A stretch of DNA of 44,456 nucleotides. It comes from a bacterium (GTDB lineage: Bacteria > SAR324 > XYD2-FULL-50-16). The notes under the pieces are model-generated. The model had not been told where the DNA came from and did no database searches. It worked only from the letters and a program-made list of their open reading frames with translations. The stretch's first letter is position 1, and each line of letters starts with the position of its first letter. A program made the translations under genes and the position numbers. Shown here in pieces: positions 18,808-26,503 of this stretch. Location: NCBI GenBank assembly GCA_018830885.1, contig JAHJRI010000122.1, positions 1 through 44,456 on the forward strand, given 5' to 3'.

Positions 18808-19656
18808 TCAAACCTGCAGCAGCCGGATCAGCTGCCTTAAATCCGTAATCACGATATCAGGCGTGATGCCGCGGCAGGCCGGATCGTCTTTCCGCAGCCT
18901 CAGCGATCTTGCATCCCCGGCGAACAACGCTGCCTGAAAGCCGGTCTGCTTTGCGGGAAGGATGTCGTTCAGCATATCGTTCCCCAGATAAAGCACGGTC
19001 TGCGGCTGGATGCCGATCCTCTCCAGGGTGTCCGCCGCGATGGCAAAGAGCCGTGTGGACGGTTTGGCAATCCCGTGTTGATAGGAGAAGACGGTCAACG
19101 CCGGATCGAAACCCAGTTCGGTCAGGTCTGCATCCAGAAACCAGGAGAACAGCAGCGGCGCCATAAACTGGGCGTTCGACACGATTCCCATCTTCAGGCC
19201 CCCCTCACGGCAGTGCTTCAGCAGGTCCCCCAGGTATGGCATGGGATAGACCGGGTTCACGATCCATTCGAATTCCAGGGCAAACTGCCGGATGCGGCCC
19301 CGCTCCCATGGTCCGATCACCGTCTGCCAGATGGCATCGATCTCAACTTCGGGATGATCCACCCCCTGGCTGATGGCGAGGCGGTGCGCCTGTCGAATCC
19401 CATGGGTGAGTCGCTCCATGAGGGTCTGCGCATCAAGTTGGACGTGATACGTTTCCAGCAGCGTTTCAAGCCGCTGCATCTGTATCGGGGTATCCATCAG
19501 GTGACCCATATCCCCGGAACTACTGATAAACAGGGTACCGTAGATATCAAACAGGACACATGCAATCCTGTCCGTGATCCGACCGTTTTGAACCAGCGTT
19601 GTGGCAATCGGTTCCAGCGGCTGAATATACCTGGAGACGCTTTCCCTGTTCATCAT
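18808..19656 (-). CDS. HAD-superfamily hydrolase, candidate phosphatase of the solute cluster
   Basis: 282 residues from the ATG at 19656, which lies 2 bp after the upstream gene's TGA with a GGGG/GGGTG RBS; a GTG 12 bp earlier overlaps the upstream gene. HAD motif I is 'FDIYGTLF' (nucleophile Asp37; position +2 is Tyr39 instead of the acid/base Asp usual in phosphatases). Motif II is in 'MGIVSNAQF', the motif III Lys in 'GIAKPS', and motif IV in 'LYLGNDMLNDILPAKQTG'. The Tyr at +2 is found in haloacid-dehalogenase-like members and also in some phosphatases. The cluster position makes dephosphorylation of a glucosyl-phosphoglycerate a reasonable hypothesis. It lies directly behind the glycosyltransferase gene in the same operon. 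Confidence 0.82.
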   Translation of the reverse strand: MMNRESVSRYIQPLEPIATTLVQNGRITDRIACVLFDIYGTLFISSSGDMGHLMDTPIQMQRLETLLETYHVQLDAQTLMERLTHGIRQAHRLAISQGVDHPEVEIDAIWQTVIGPWERGRIRQFALEFEWIVNPVYPMPYLGDLLKHCREGGLKMGIVSNAQFMAPLLFSWFLDADLTELGFDPALTVFSYQHGIAKPSTRLFAIAADTLERIGIQPQTVLYLGNDMLNDILPAKQTGFQAALFAGDARSLRLRKDDPACRGITPDIVITDLRQLIRLLQV

Positions 19657-19658
19657 CG

Positions 19659-21053
19659 TCACCCCCACTTGAGCAGACTGAATCGAGACGGCTGCAGGAA
19701 ATGGGCGAGCAGCTTCTTCCGGTCGATACGCTGGACGATCCCAAGGTGTCGCACCTGTGCATAGATGTCTGCCAGGCGGGCCGCATACCGCCGCGGATGA
19801 TAGATCTCCCGGACGGTCTTCCGGTTGTGGTTGATGACGGCCGCTGCCTGGGGTATTATCCCCGGGTCGGCCAAAAAAGGATTCATTTTGACCAGGCGTT
19901 CCCGCCTGTGACCGTTCCCGATGATTTCCTCTATCAGGGGAATCTGGAAGGTTTCATCCAGCATGCCGAAGTCAATCCATTGCTGTTCCGTTATGGCTGC
20001 AGCAGTTTCGGACACCCTCTCCCCAGCAATGCGGTGGCCATACTGCCGGCATGTCTCCAGCAGGCAATGGGACCAGCGGCTGAAAAACCGTTGTTCGTCC
20101 AGCCAGGCCAGCGGGATCTTCAGCATCGGGGCCATATGGTCCAGTTGCAGGGTGTTTCTCTGAAAGTCGATACAGATCTCCGGCAGGAGACGACCCCAGA
20201 CGAGCCTGGAATGGACCCAGCCTTCCAGAAACGAATATCCGAATCCTTCCGCCATGCTGGTTGTCAGGATACTCTGGGCCGACCGTACCAACTGGTCCAG
20301 CGGGGTGTGCAATCCCGCTTCGAATTGAACGAGTAACCCATATCTGTCTGCAAACCGCTTCCATGTGTCATAAACCGGGATGTCCCGCTTGCTGGTCGGC
20401 GGCAGGGTCAGGACCAGGCGGTCCTGTTGCCTGAAAAAACAGGAGAGCAGAATGGCCTCCCCGATGTTTTTTCTACGAATGGCCCGCACCGGGTAGAGGA
20501 CAATCCCTTCAGGCGGAGGCGGGTCCGGCACCCCCCCGGACAGGGCGACTGCATTGGCCAGCATGTGAACCCCGGCGGGCTTTAAACCTGAATTCAGAAG
20601 GATTTGCCGGTCCCGGGAATTGATGACCCCGTAATGGCAGTCTGCCGGATACGCCTCGTCATAATAGGCTTCGGGTCGACCATCCTCGGCAAAATCGTGA
20701 ATCTGGAGGAACAGCTTGAGCCCTTTTTGCTGAAGCTGTTCCAGGATCGCAAGCAACCGGCTGTTCTTCTTCAGCAGTGGATTATGAACGTGGACGAGAT
20801 CGCACCCCTCTTTCCAGTGTTGAAAAATGGATTCCAGGATAGATTCGGCCACATCGTCGGCATGAGATCCAGTGTGCCCGTTATCGTAACCCAGTCCGGG
20901 AATGACCACCACCTTGCCCGGAAATGGTTCGGGAGGGGGGGCTCCGGTCAGTACCAGGGCCGAACCGGACGACAAAACCGCCTCAACCTGCTGTTTTAAA
21001 ACGGTTGTGACCCCGCCCGGTTTCAGATGATAATGGATGAATGCGATCTTCAT
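19659..21053 (-). CDS. GT4-family glycosyltransferase
   Basis: 464 residues. Start ATG overlaps the stop of the upstream phosphorylase gene (ATGA, 4 bp), so the genes are translationally coupled. The N-terminal domain begins 'MKIAFIHYHLKPGGVTTVL', with a glycine-rich acceptor loop; 'VHVHNPLLKKN' and 'LQIHDFAEDGRPEAYY' follow. The C-terminal domain contains 'LYPVRAIRRKNIGEAI' and the E-x7-E motif 'EGFGYSFLE'. This is a retaining GT-B enzyme, but it is not a close paralog of the two MggS-like proteins. The last 120 residues extend beyond the usual core and are helical and basic. Donor and acceptor cannot be assigned; the neighbours suggest a glycerate glycoside or a related oligosaccharide. Confidence 0.82.
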   Translation of the reverse strand: MKIAFIHYHLKPGGVTTVLKQQVEAVLSSGSALVLTGAPPPEPFPGKVVVIPGLGYDNGHTGSHADDVAESILESIFQHWKEGCDLVHVHNPLLKKNSRLLAILEQLQQKGLKLFLQIHDFAEDGRPEAYYDEAYPADCHYGVINSRDRQILLNSGLKPAGVHMLANAVALSGGVPDPPPPEGIVLYPVRAIRRKNIGEAILLSCFFRQQDRLVLTLPPTSKRDIPVYDTWKRFADRYGLLVQFEAGLHTPLDQLVRSAQSILTTSMAEGFGYSFLEGWVHSRLVWGRLLPEICIDFQRNTLQLDHMAPMLKIPLAWLDEQRFFSRWSHCLLETCRQYGHRIAGERVSETAAAITEQQWIDFGMLDETFQIPLIEEIIGNGHRRERLVKMNPFLADPGIIPQAAAVINHNRKTVREIYHPRRYAARLADIYAQVRHLGIVQRIDRKKLLAHFLQPSRFSLLKWG

Positions 21054-22747
21054 ACGACCTTCCGTCTCTCCTCACAGAGCCAGAGATATTGATAGGGGTT
21101 CAGGATAACTTCTGAAGACCGGAACGCTTTTTTTGTGAGTATGTCCACCAGCCGGCCCATGCCCCTGGTGTCCGGTATTGACACCAGGACCCTGTCGGCG
21201 GACAGATTCGTGAGCGACAGGATCGTCTGGGATTCACAGGAGCGGCTGAAGGCAAAGACGGAGTGTCCCAGATGCAGCACTGTCAGGGATGCATTCGGGT
21301 GAAACGCGGGTTGTGCCCGCCTGGTTTTCAGCATTTCAGCATAGGCATGGTATACCTTGGCGCGAAAGCCAGTCCGGTCACCCAACTCAGAGGCCACGAG
21401 TGGCGCATTGAGTTTTTCCCGATTGATGGTCCTGGCCCTGTTGGTGAGTGCGACGCCTTCCTGCCAGTTTCTGGACCCCAGCAGACTGTGGATGTAGACT
21501 GCCGGTATGCCCGGGAGACTGCACTGAATCGCCTGGGATGCCAGAAAACGGCGAATGTGAAAGGCATCGGGATCCTGTCTGCTGTCCCGAAGGGCATCGA
21601 GATAGGTGATGTTCAACTCGTAGGGGCTCTCCGAACCGTCCGGATTTTTGCGGCTCGAAACCCTGCCGCCGTTGTTAACCACCCAGTCTGCCAGAAAGGT
21701 TATTTCGTCCGGGGGTAGAATCCCTTCAAGGGGTCTCACTCCGATCCCGTCATGGGAAGCGGTAAAATTGAAAAACGTATTGGCCGGGGAGTCCAGTTTC
21801 AGGGTTTCGGCCCACCGGGTCAGGACCGTTGAATCGGCCTTGATGAATGCATGGAGCAGCAGCGGTGGCAGGGTAAAGTTGTACACCATCTGGGCTTCAT
21901 CCCTGCCATTGCCAAAATAGCTGAGGTTTTCCCGATGGGGGACGTTGGTTTCAGTCAGGAGTATGACCTCCGGCGCGACCTTGTCCAGGATGGCGCGAAA
22001 GAGCTTGATCATGGCATGGGTCTCGGGCCGGTGAATACAGCGGGTGCCGATCTCCTTCCAGAGGTAGGCCACCGCATCCAGGCGCAGTATCGCAGCGCCC
22101 CGTCCGACATAGAAGAGCAGGACGGCCACCATCTTTTCCAGGACATCGATGTTTTGAAAATTCAGGTCGACCTGATCCGCACTGAAGGTGGTCCAGAGGT
22201 GGACCTTTTCTCCCGATCTTTTTTTGAATTCGGACAGCAGCGGCAGCGCCCTGGGGCGGGTAACGAGGCTCAGATCCACTGTCGGATCCACCGCTATCGC
22301 CAGATTCTCAAATCCGGGTTCGCCGCCCAGGTAACGGTTGAACCAGTCGCTTTGCGCGGATATATGGTTCAGGACAAAGTCAACCATCAGCCTGAAACCG
22401 GAGCCGAGCTTTTCAATGTCTGCCCAGTTCCCCAGCTTTTCATCCACCTGGTAGAAATCCATCACGGAAAAACCGTCGTCCGAAGAGGAGGGGAAGAACG
22501 GCAGGAGGTGAATGGTGGAAAACAGGTCGCTCAAAAACCGCTCTGCAAATTGGTGCAGTGTCACCAGGGGAAGCTGATCCGGGCTTTGCAGGGAATCTCC
22601 GTAGGTGATGAGGATGGTGTCGCTCTCGGAAAAACGGGGTTGATGTTTTTCCGCTTTTATTGGATGATGTCCCAGTAAAGAGTGGAGTCGGCGGTCCGCG
22701 ATGGCCCCGACCTGATCGCCATAAATCTTCGTTAATAATGGCTTCAT
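21050..22747 (-). CDS. GH13_18 sugar phosphorylase (glucosylglycerate/sucrose phosphorylase-like)
   Basis: 565 residues from the ATG at 22747, preceded by GGAAAGGG; a longer open frame upstream reads through intergenic DNA and is rejected. Catalytic residues of the family are visible: nucleophile Asp224 in 'ILRLDAVAYLWKE', acid/base Glu266 in 'LLTETNVPHRENLSYFG', and transition-state Asp333 in 'FTASHDGIGVRP'. GH13_18 enzymes reversibly phosphorolyse sucrose, glucosylglycerol or glucosylglycerate to glucose-1-phosphate. The length is nearer the glucosylglycerate phosphorylases (E. coli YcjM type, about 560) than sucrose phosphorylase (about 490), and gpgS is in the same run, so glucosylglycerate phosphorylase is my preferred assignment. 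It is the first gene of a coupled minus-strand operon. Confidence 0.87.
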   Translation of the reverse strand: MKPLLTKIYGDQVGAIADRRLHSLLGHHPIKAEKHQPRFSESDTILITYGDSLQSPDQLPLVTLHQFAERFLSDLFSTIHLLPFFPSSSDDGFSVMDFYQVDEKLGNWADIEKLGSGFRLMVDFVLNHISAQSDWFNRYLGGEPGFENLAIAVDPTVDLSLVTRPRALPLLSEFKKRSGEKVHLWTTFSADQVDLNFQNIDVLEKMVAVLLFYVGRGAAILRLDAVAYLWKEIGTRCIHRPETHAMIKLFRAILDKVAPEVILLTETNVPHRENLSYFGNGRDEAQMVYNFTLPPLLLHAFIKADSTVLTRWAETLKLDSPANTFFNFTASHDGIGVRPLEGILPPDEITFLADWVVNNGGRVSSRKNPDGSESPYELNITYLDALRDSRQDPDAFHIRRFLASQAIQCSLPGIPAVYIHSLLGSRNWQEGVALTNRARTINREKLNAPLVASELGDRTGFRAKVYHAYAEMLKTRRAQPAFHPNASLTVLHLGHSVFAFSRSCESQTILSLTNLSADRVLVSIPDTRGMGRLVDILTKKAFRSSEVILNPYQYLWLCEERRKVV

Positions 22748-22883
22748 GTCATAACCCTTTCCAGAGTGATGGGAAACTGTCCTTGGAACAACCGTCTCAT
22801 ACTTCTGTTTTTTTTTCAAACTGAAATGAATATGGCCCTTAACCGCAAACAAAATGGGTTCACACGAATAACAGGGAGGGAGA

Positions 22884-24191
22884 ATGACGACATGCAGATA
22901 TTGCGGGGAGACCCATCGCGTGGGTTTTGTCTCGACCCGGATTGCCGGAACCGATGGCGTCTCGCTGGAGATTGCCAAATGGGCCGATGTTTTTGAATCA
23001 GAGGGTTTCAGCTGTTTTTACTTTGCCGGAGAGGTGGATCGCGCGGCGGACTGCACCTATCAGGTCGATGAGGCCCATTTCAGGCATCCCGAGGTCAGGG
23101 AGATCTTCAACCGGTCCTTCGGAGCCCATACCCGGAAGCGGTCACTGACGAAGGCAATCCGCGGACTGGCTGAGCAACTGAAAACCGAACTGTACCGATT
23201 TATCAAAAAGTATCAGATCGATATCCTGGTTCCCCAGAACGCCCTGACCATCCCTTTGAACATCCCCCTGGGGATTGCGCTGACAGAGGTCATCTCTGAA
23301 CTGAAAATGCCCACCATCGCCCATCACCATGATTTTTTCTGGGAGCGCCAGCAGTTTCTGGTCAATGCCGTCTGGGAATACCTGAATATGGCGTTTCCCC
23401 CCCATCTGCCCTCAATCCGGCATGTGGTGATCAATTCGTCGGGAGGCAACCAGCTTAGTCTCAGAACGGGCATCTCGGCGACGATCATCCCCAACGTCAT
23501 GGACTTTGACAATCCACCGTCACCGCCGGACGATTATGCCGCCGATGTACGACAGGCACTGGGTGTCGGCAGCGATGAACTGCTGATTCTGCAACCGACC
23601 CGCGTGGTCAAGCGGAAAGGGATCGAACATGCCATTGAGCTGGTCAACCGGCTGAACCTGAAGGCGAAGCTGGTCATCTCCCATGCTTCCGGGGATGAGG
23701 GGCATGATTACGAGAAGCGAGTCAGGCAGTACTCCCGGATCATGGGGGTCGATACCATTTTTGTTTCGGATATTATCAACGAAAAGCGGGGGAGGACGGA
23801 AAAGGGGGAGAAAATATACACCCTGGAGGATATTTATCCCCATGCCGATCTGGTGACCTATCCTTCGACCATTGAGGGTTTCGGCAATGCCTTTCTGGAG
23901 GCGGTCTATTTCAGGAAGCCGATTTTGGTCAACACCTATTCGATCTACGAAACCGATATCCGGCCCAAAGGGTTCCAGACCATCGAAATCGAGGGGTTTG
24001 TCACCGATGCGGCTGTCAAAAAGACCAAAGCGGTCCTCAAAGACGACAGCCTGCGGCAGAAAATGGTGGGCAAGAATTTCGAATTGGCCAGAAAATACTA
24101 CTCGTATGCAGTGCTGCGCCAGAAACTGTCCGGATTGATTCAGGACTCGCTGGATTGCGGCAGCGGGAACAACCAGGTTGAAAACGGATAA
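22884..24191 (+). CDS. GT4-family glycosyltransferase (MggS/MggA-like candidate), copy 2
   Basis: 435 residues; ATG with GGGAGGGAG just upstream. It is transcribed divergently from the GH13_18 operon across a 136-bp gap. The motifs match copy 1 (11590-12864) in order: 'GFVSTRIAGTDGVSLEIAKW', 'PTIAHHHDFFWER', 'IIPNVMDFDNPP', 'LQPTRVVKRKGIEHAIEL' and the E-x7-E 'EGFGNAFLE'. It differs by a slightly longer N-terminus with a C-x2-C ('CRYCGE') and by a charged insert near residue 300. The combination of this GT4 type with gpgS is what is known from mannosylglucosylglycerate synthesis in Petrotoga/Thermotoga, where GDP-mannose is the donor. Whether the two copies use different acceptors (phosphorylated and free glucosylglycerate) is an open inference. 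Confidence 0.86.
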   Translation: MTTCRYCGETHRVGFVSTRIAGTDGVSLEIAKWADVFESEGFSCFYFAGEVDRAADCTYQVDEAHFRHPEVREIFNRSFGAHTRKRSLTKAIRGLAEQLKTELYRFIKKYQIDILVPQNALTIPLNIPLGIALTEVISELKMPTIAHHHDFFWERQQFLVNAVWEYLNMAFPPHLPSIRHVVINSSGGNQLSLRTGISATIIPNVMDFDNPPSPPDDYAADVRQALGVGSDELLILQPTRVVKRKGIEHAIELVNRLNLKAKLVISHASGDEGHDYEKRVRQYSRIMGVDTIFVSDIINEKRGRTEKGEKIYTLEDIYPHADLVTYPSTIEGFGNAFLEAVYFRKPILVNTYSIYETDIRPKGFQTIEIEGFVTDAAVKKTKAVLKDDSLRQKMVGKNFELARKYYSYAVLRQKLSGLIQDSLDCGSGNNQVENG

Positions 24192-24192
24192 G

Positions 24193-24510
24193 TCACTGCT
24201 GTGGTGTCACCTTTTTCTCTGACGATTTCTTCTGGGTGCCGTCCTTGAAACGATCCCGGGTGATGGCACGCGCCTTTTTCCGGGGCAGTTCCTGGCTGAC
24301 CCTCAACAACCGCTCCTTGAAGGTGCTCTTGTCAAGATGGCTGATGGCAGCGGCGGCCTCTTCCGGGGTTGACATCTCAACAAAGGCATTTCCCTTTTTT
24401 GGCCGTATCCGAATATTGACGACGGTGCCGTAGTTTGAAAACAGTTCTTTTACTTCCTCTGCGGTCGTCTCAAACTTTAAATTGCCGACAAACAGTTTTT
24501 GTTTTTCCAT
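24193..24510 (-). CDS. RNA-recognition-motif (RRM) protein
   Basis: 105 residues from the ATG at 24510 (AAGGA six bases upstream); the longer frame adds 14 residues without an RBS. RNP2 is 'KLFVGNLKF' (about residues 5-13) and a short RNP1 is 'KKGNAFVEM' (about 40-48), giving the compact bacterial RRM. The C-terminal 35 residues are Lys/Arg-rich ('LPRKKARAITRDRFKDG') and probably add nonspecific RNA affinity. Such proteins are single-domain RNA-binding proteins, often linked to cold or stress responses in bacteria; the targets are unknown. Its stop is 1 bp from the stop of the convergent glycosyltransferase gene, leaving no room for a separate terminator. Confidence 0.9.
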   Translation of the reverse strand: MEKQKLFVGNLKFETTAEEVKELFSNYGTVVNIRIRPKKGNAFVEMSTPEEAAAAISHLDKSTFKERLLRVSQELPRKKARAITRDRFKDGTQKKSSEKKVTPQQ

Positions 24511-24561
24511 AGGGTTCCTTAAAAGCAGATCGCGGTGACCGTTCGGATTCATAGCAAGCCT

Positions 24562-24759
24562 TCATTCTGAGGTGGTTTTTTTCCCATTCAGAAAGGAGTC
24601 ACTATAAAAATACTGTTGACTGCACTTTTTGCACTCCCAGCGATAGCTCTCTGAACTTTTACCGTCTTTAACCTTTATCCGGACCAGATCACATTGATCT
24701 CCGGTTCGGCATTTCAGTTTGGGTTTTTCATAGCCAAATAAATTACTGATTAAGCCCAT
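24562..24759 (-). CDS. Small hypothetical protein with four cysteines (possible zinc ribbon)
   Basis: 65 residues. Cys17 and Cys23 ('KCRTGDQC') and Cys43 and Cys46 ('WECKKC') could bind one zinc ion as a small zinc ribbon; the rest is basic and polar. No family recognised. The RBS is weak. It sits 51 bp upstream of the RRM gene on the same strand and could be co-transcribed with it, which would fit a nucleic-acid-related role, but this is inference. Confidence 0.6.
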   Translation of the reverse strand: MGLISNLFGYEKPKLKCRTGDQCDLVRIKVKDGKSSESYRWECKKCSQQYFYSDSFLNGKKTTSE

Positions 24760-25307
24760 AATATCATCATTTCATGTTAATGACCATTACCTGCAAATTT
24801 CCCCCTGGACGGGTCGGCTGGCGCGATTGTCCTGCCTGTACCCGATTTGGGTGCCATCCCTGTGCGCTTTTTTTCCTGCGCCAAACGGCACTTGTTGAAT
24901 GCTTTGAGGAAGTGCACCAACCAACAACCCCGGAAAACAGTTGGTTGCGGCGAAGTGAAAAACGTGTTTTTTGGAGTTAGAACAGGGCGGAACGGCTCGA
25001 TTTCGAATGGCATCCGCGGCGGGACTCGAACATGCAACTGGGAATTCGAAATCCGGTGAGAAACGCTAAAGATTCAGTATAGGGAACATTTTTTTTTGAA
25101 TCAAGTGAAATAGTGTCTGCAGACCAACCTGAATCCACATACCGCAGTCTCTCTCTGATTCCAGGTTTGGATAGAACCAGCAACATGTTCACCTGCCGCA
25201 TTCAGCATGGGTGATCCCTGAAAACCCGGGATTGAGGACCCGGTGCACTGGAGACCACCTGCGCTCAGGCACGAACCCGGGTCTGTGCCCCTGCCAATGA
25301 TCCAACC
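24760..25307. other. Non-coding stretch without a convincing gene
   Basis: About 550 bp. Open frames here (24777-25037 minus, 24847-25059 plus) have no recognisable domain, no RBS and atypical composition. A 10-bp inverted repeat (gatttcgaat at 24999-25008, attcgaaatc at 25044-25053) encloses a stretch at 25008-25032 that, on the minus strand, resembles the 3' end of a tRNA (TTCGAGT loop, then CCA), but the T stem does not pair and no tRNA body is present. Confidence 0.5.
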
Positions 25308-25336
25308 GTGACAACCGATCTGAAAAGCGGTATACT
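25308..25336 (+). promoter_or_regulatory. Sigma-70-like promoter for the MDR oxidoreductase gene
   Basis: -35 GTGACA (25308-25313), exactly 17-bp spacer, -10 TATACT (25331-25336). Each box matches the consensus at five of six positions. Transcription would start near 25343, just before a perfect hairpin and about 75 nt before the start codon. Confidence 0.65.
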
Positions 25337-25346
25337 GAAGGATCAA

Positions 25347-25374
25347 GGGGAGACCGGTGATTGCCGGTCTCCCC
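25347..25374 (+). promoter_or_regulatory. Perfect 11-bp stem-loop at the 5' end of the transcript
   Basis: Arms ggggagaccgg (25347-25357) and ccggtctcccc (25364-25374), loop tgattg. It would begin a few bases after the predicted transcription start. There is no T tract, so an mRNA-stabilising or regulatory 5' hairpin is more likely than a terminator. Confidence 0.6.
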
Positions 25375-25419
25375 CGTTCATGTTTTCCCAAAAACACGAT
25401 TAAATCAAGGAGACGTCAG

Positions 25420-26424
25420 ATGTCTGTCAAGAGCAAAGAAGTTCGATTGAAACAGTATCCCGTCGGGTTGCCGAAAGCCGATGATTTTGAATTTGCAACG
25501 GTTGAACTCCCGGAAATCGGTGAGAAGGAGGTCCTGGTCCGAAACCTGTGGTTATCGGTGGATCCCTATATGAGAGGACGCATGACCACCCGCAAGAGCT
25601 ATGTACCTCCCTTTCAGATTGGTGCTGTCATGGAAGGCGGGGCCATCGGCAGGGTCGAAAAATCGAATCATCCCGACTATGGGGTCGGAGAATGGATCAG
25701 CAGTTTTAATGGCTGGCGTGAGTTTTTTGTCAGCACGGGTGAGGGGCTGACAAAAATCCCGGACAAACCGCTGGCGCCGGAGGAGTATCTGGGGGCTGCC
25801 GGCCTGACAGGTTTTACGGCCTATTCGGGTCTTATCCGGATTGCAGAGGTTAAAAAGGGGGATGCTGTCTTTGTTTCAGCGGCTTCCGGTGCGGTCGGGT
25901 CGATGGTCTGCCAGATTGCCAAACTGAAAGGGTGCTATGTGGTCGGAAGTGTGGGCAGCAAGGAAAAAGCCGAGTGGCTGACCGGCGAGCTGGGTGTGGA
26001 TTCCGTCATTCACTACCGGGAAGAAAAAGACCTGAGCGCTGCACTGGCAAAAGCCTGTCCCCAGGGGGTTGATGTCTATTTCGAGAATGTGGGCGGCAAG
26101 CACCTGGAAGCGGCTTTGAATTCAATGAACGATTTTGGCAGGATCGCCCTGTGCGGGATGATCGACCGCTACAATGATACCAGCCTGGTTCCCGGCCCCA
26201 ACAACCTCGGCTTGGCTGTCAGCAAGCGCTTAAGGCTGCAGGGATTTATTGTGACAGACCACGTTGCAGATTCTGAGACTTTCCTGAAGGAAATGACCAG
26301 CTGGATTCAGGCAGGGGCCATCAAAACCCGGAAAACCGTCTATAACGGGATTGAAAAAGCACCGGAGGCCTTTCTGGGGCTGTTCGAAGGGAAAAACATC
26401 GGTAAAATGCTGGTCAAGCTCTGA
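25420..26424 (+). CDS. NADP-dependent MDR-family oxidoreductase (CurA/LTB4 dehydrogenase-like)
   Basis: 334 residues; ATG preceded by AAGGAG (the open frame extends 21 codons upstream without an RBS). It is a zinc-free medium-chain reductase: N-terminal catalytic domain with 'NLWLSVDPYMRGRM', the family hallmark for binding the substrate region, then the Rossmann domain with 'VFVSAASGAVGSMVCQIAKL' and 'DVYFENVGGKHLEAAL'. It is related to prostaglandin/leukotriene B4 12-hydroxydehydrogenase, 2-alkenal reductase and E. coli CurA, which reduce the C=C bond of alpha,beta-unsaturated carbonyls using NADPH; a detoxification role is likely. The gene is monocistronic with its own promoter, 5' hairpin and terminator. 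Confidence 0.92.
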   Translation: MSVKSKEVRLKQYPVGLPKADDFEFATVELPEIGEKEVLVRNLWLSVDPYMRGRMTTRKSYVPPFQIGAVMEGGAIGRVEKSNHPDYGVGEWISSFNGWREFFVSTGEGLTKIPDKPLAPEEYLGAAGLTGFTAYSGLIRIAEVKKGDAVFVSAASGAVGSMVCQIAKLKGCYVVGSVGSKEKAEWLTGELGVDSVIHYREEKDLSAALAKACPQGVDVYFENVGGKHLEAALNSMNDFGRIALCGMIDRYNDTSLVPGPNNLGLAVSKRLRLQGFIVTDHVADSETFLKEMTSWIQAGAIKTRKTVYNGIEKAPEAFLGLFEGKNIGKMLVKL

Positions 26425-26458
26425 GTATCGATCCCCACTCCCTGATCGAGGTCCGTTT

Positions 26459-26503
26459 CCCGGTGGGAGAGTGCCTGACTAGACTCAGACACCGGGTTTT
26501 TTT
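26459..26503 (+). terminator. Rho-independent terminator of the MDR oxidoreductase gene
   Basis: Perfect 7-bp arms cccggtg (26459-26465) and caccggg (26490-26496) followed directly by seven T's (26497-26503). The right arm and T tract also encode, in antisense, the last residues of the convergent sigma-54 regulator (stop at 26485-26487). Confidence 0.75.

Noticed and set aside
25008-25032. A functional tRNA gene on the minus strand
   Set aside because: The T stem has at least two mismatches and there is no matching acceptor strand, D arm or anticodon arm upstream.
24777-25059. Two overlapping open frames on opposite strands (86 and 70 codons)
   Set aside because: Neither has an RBS or a recognisable sequence; the plus-strand one passes through the tRNA-end-like stretch, a known source of spurious proteins.
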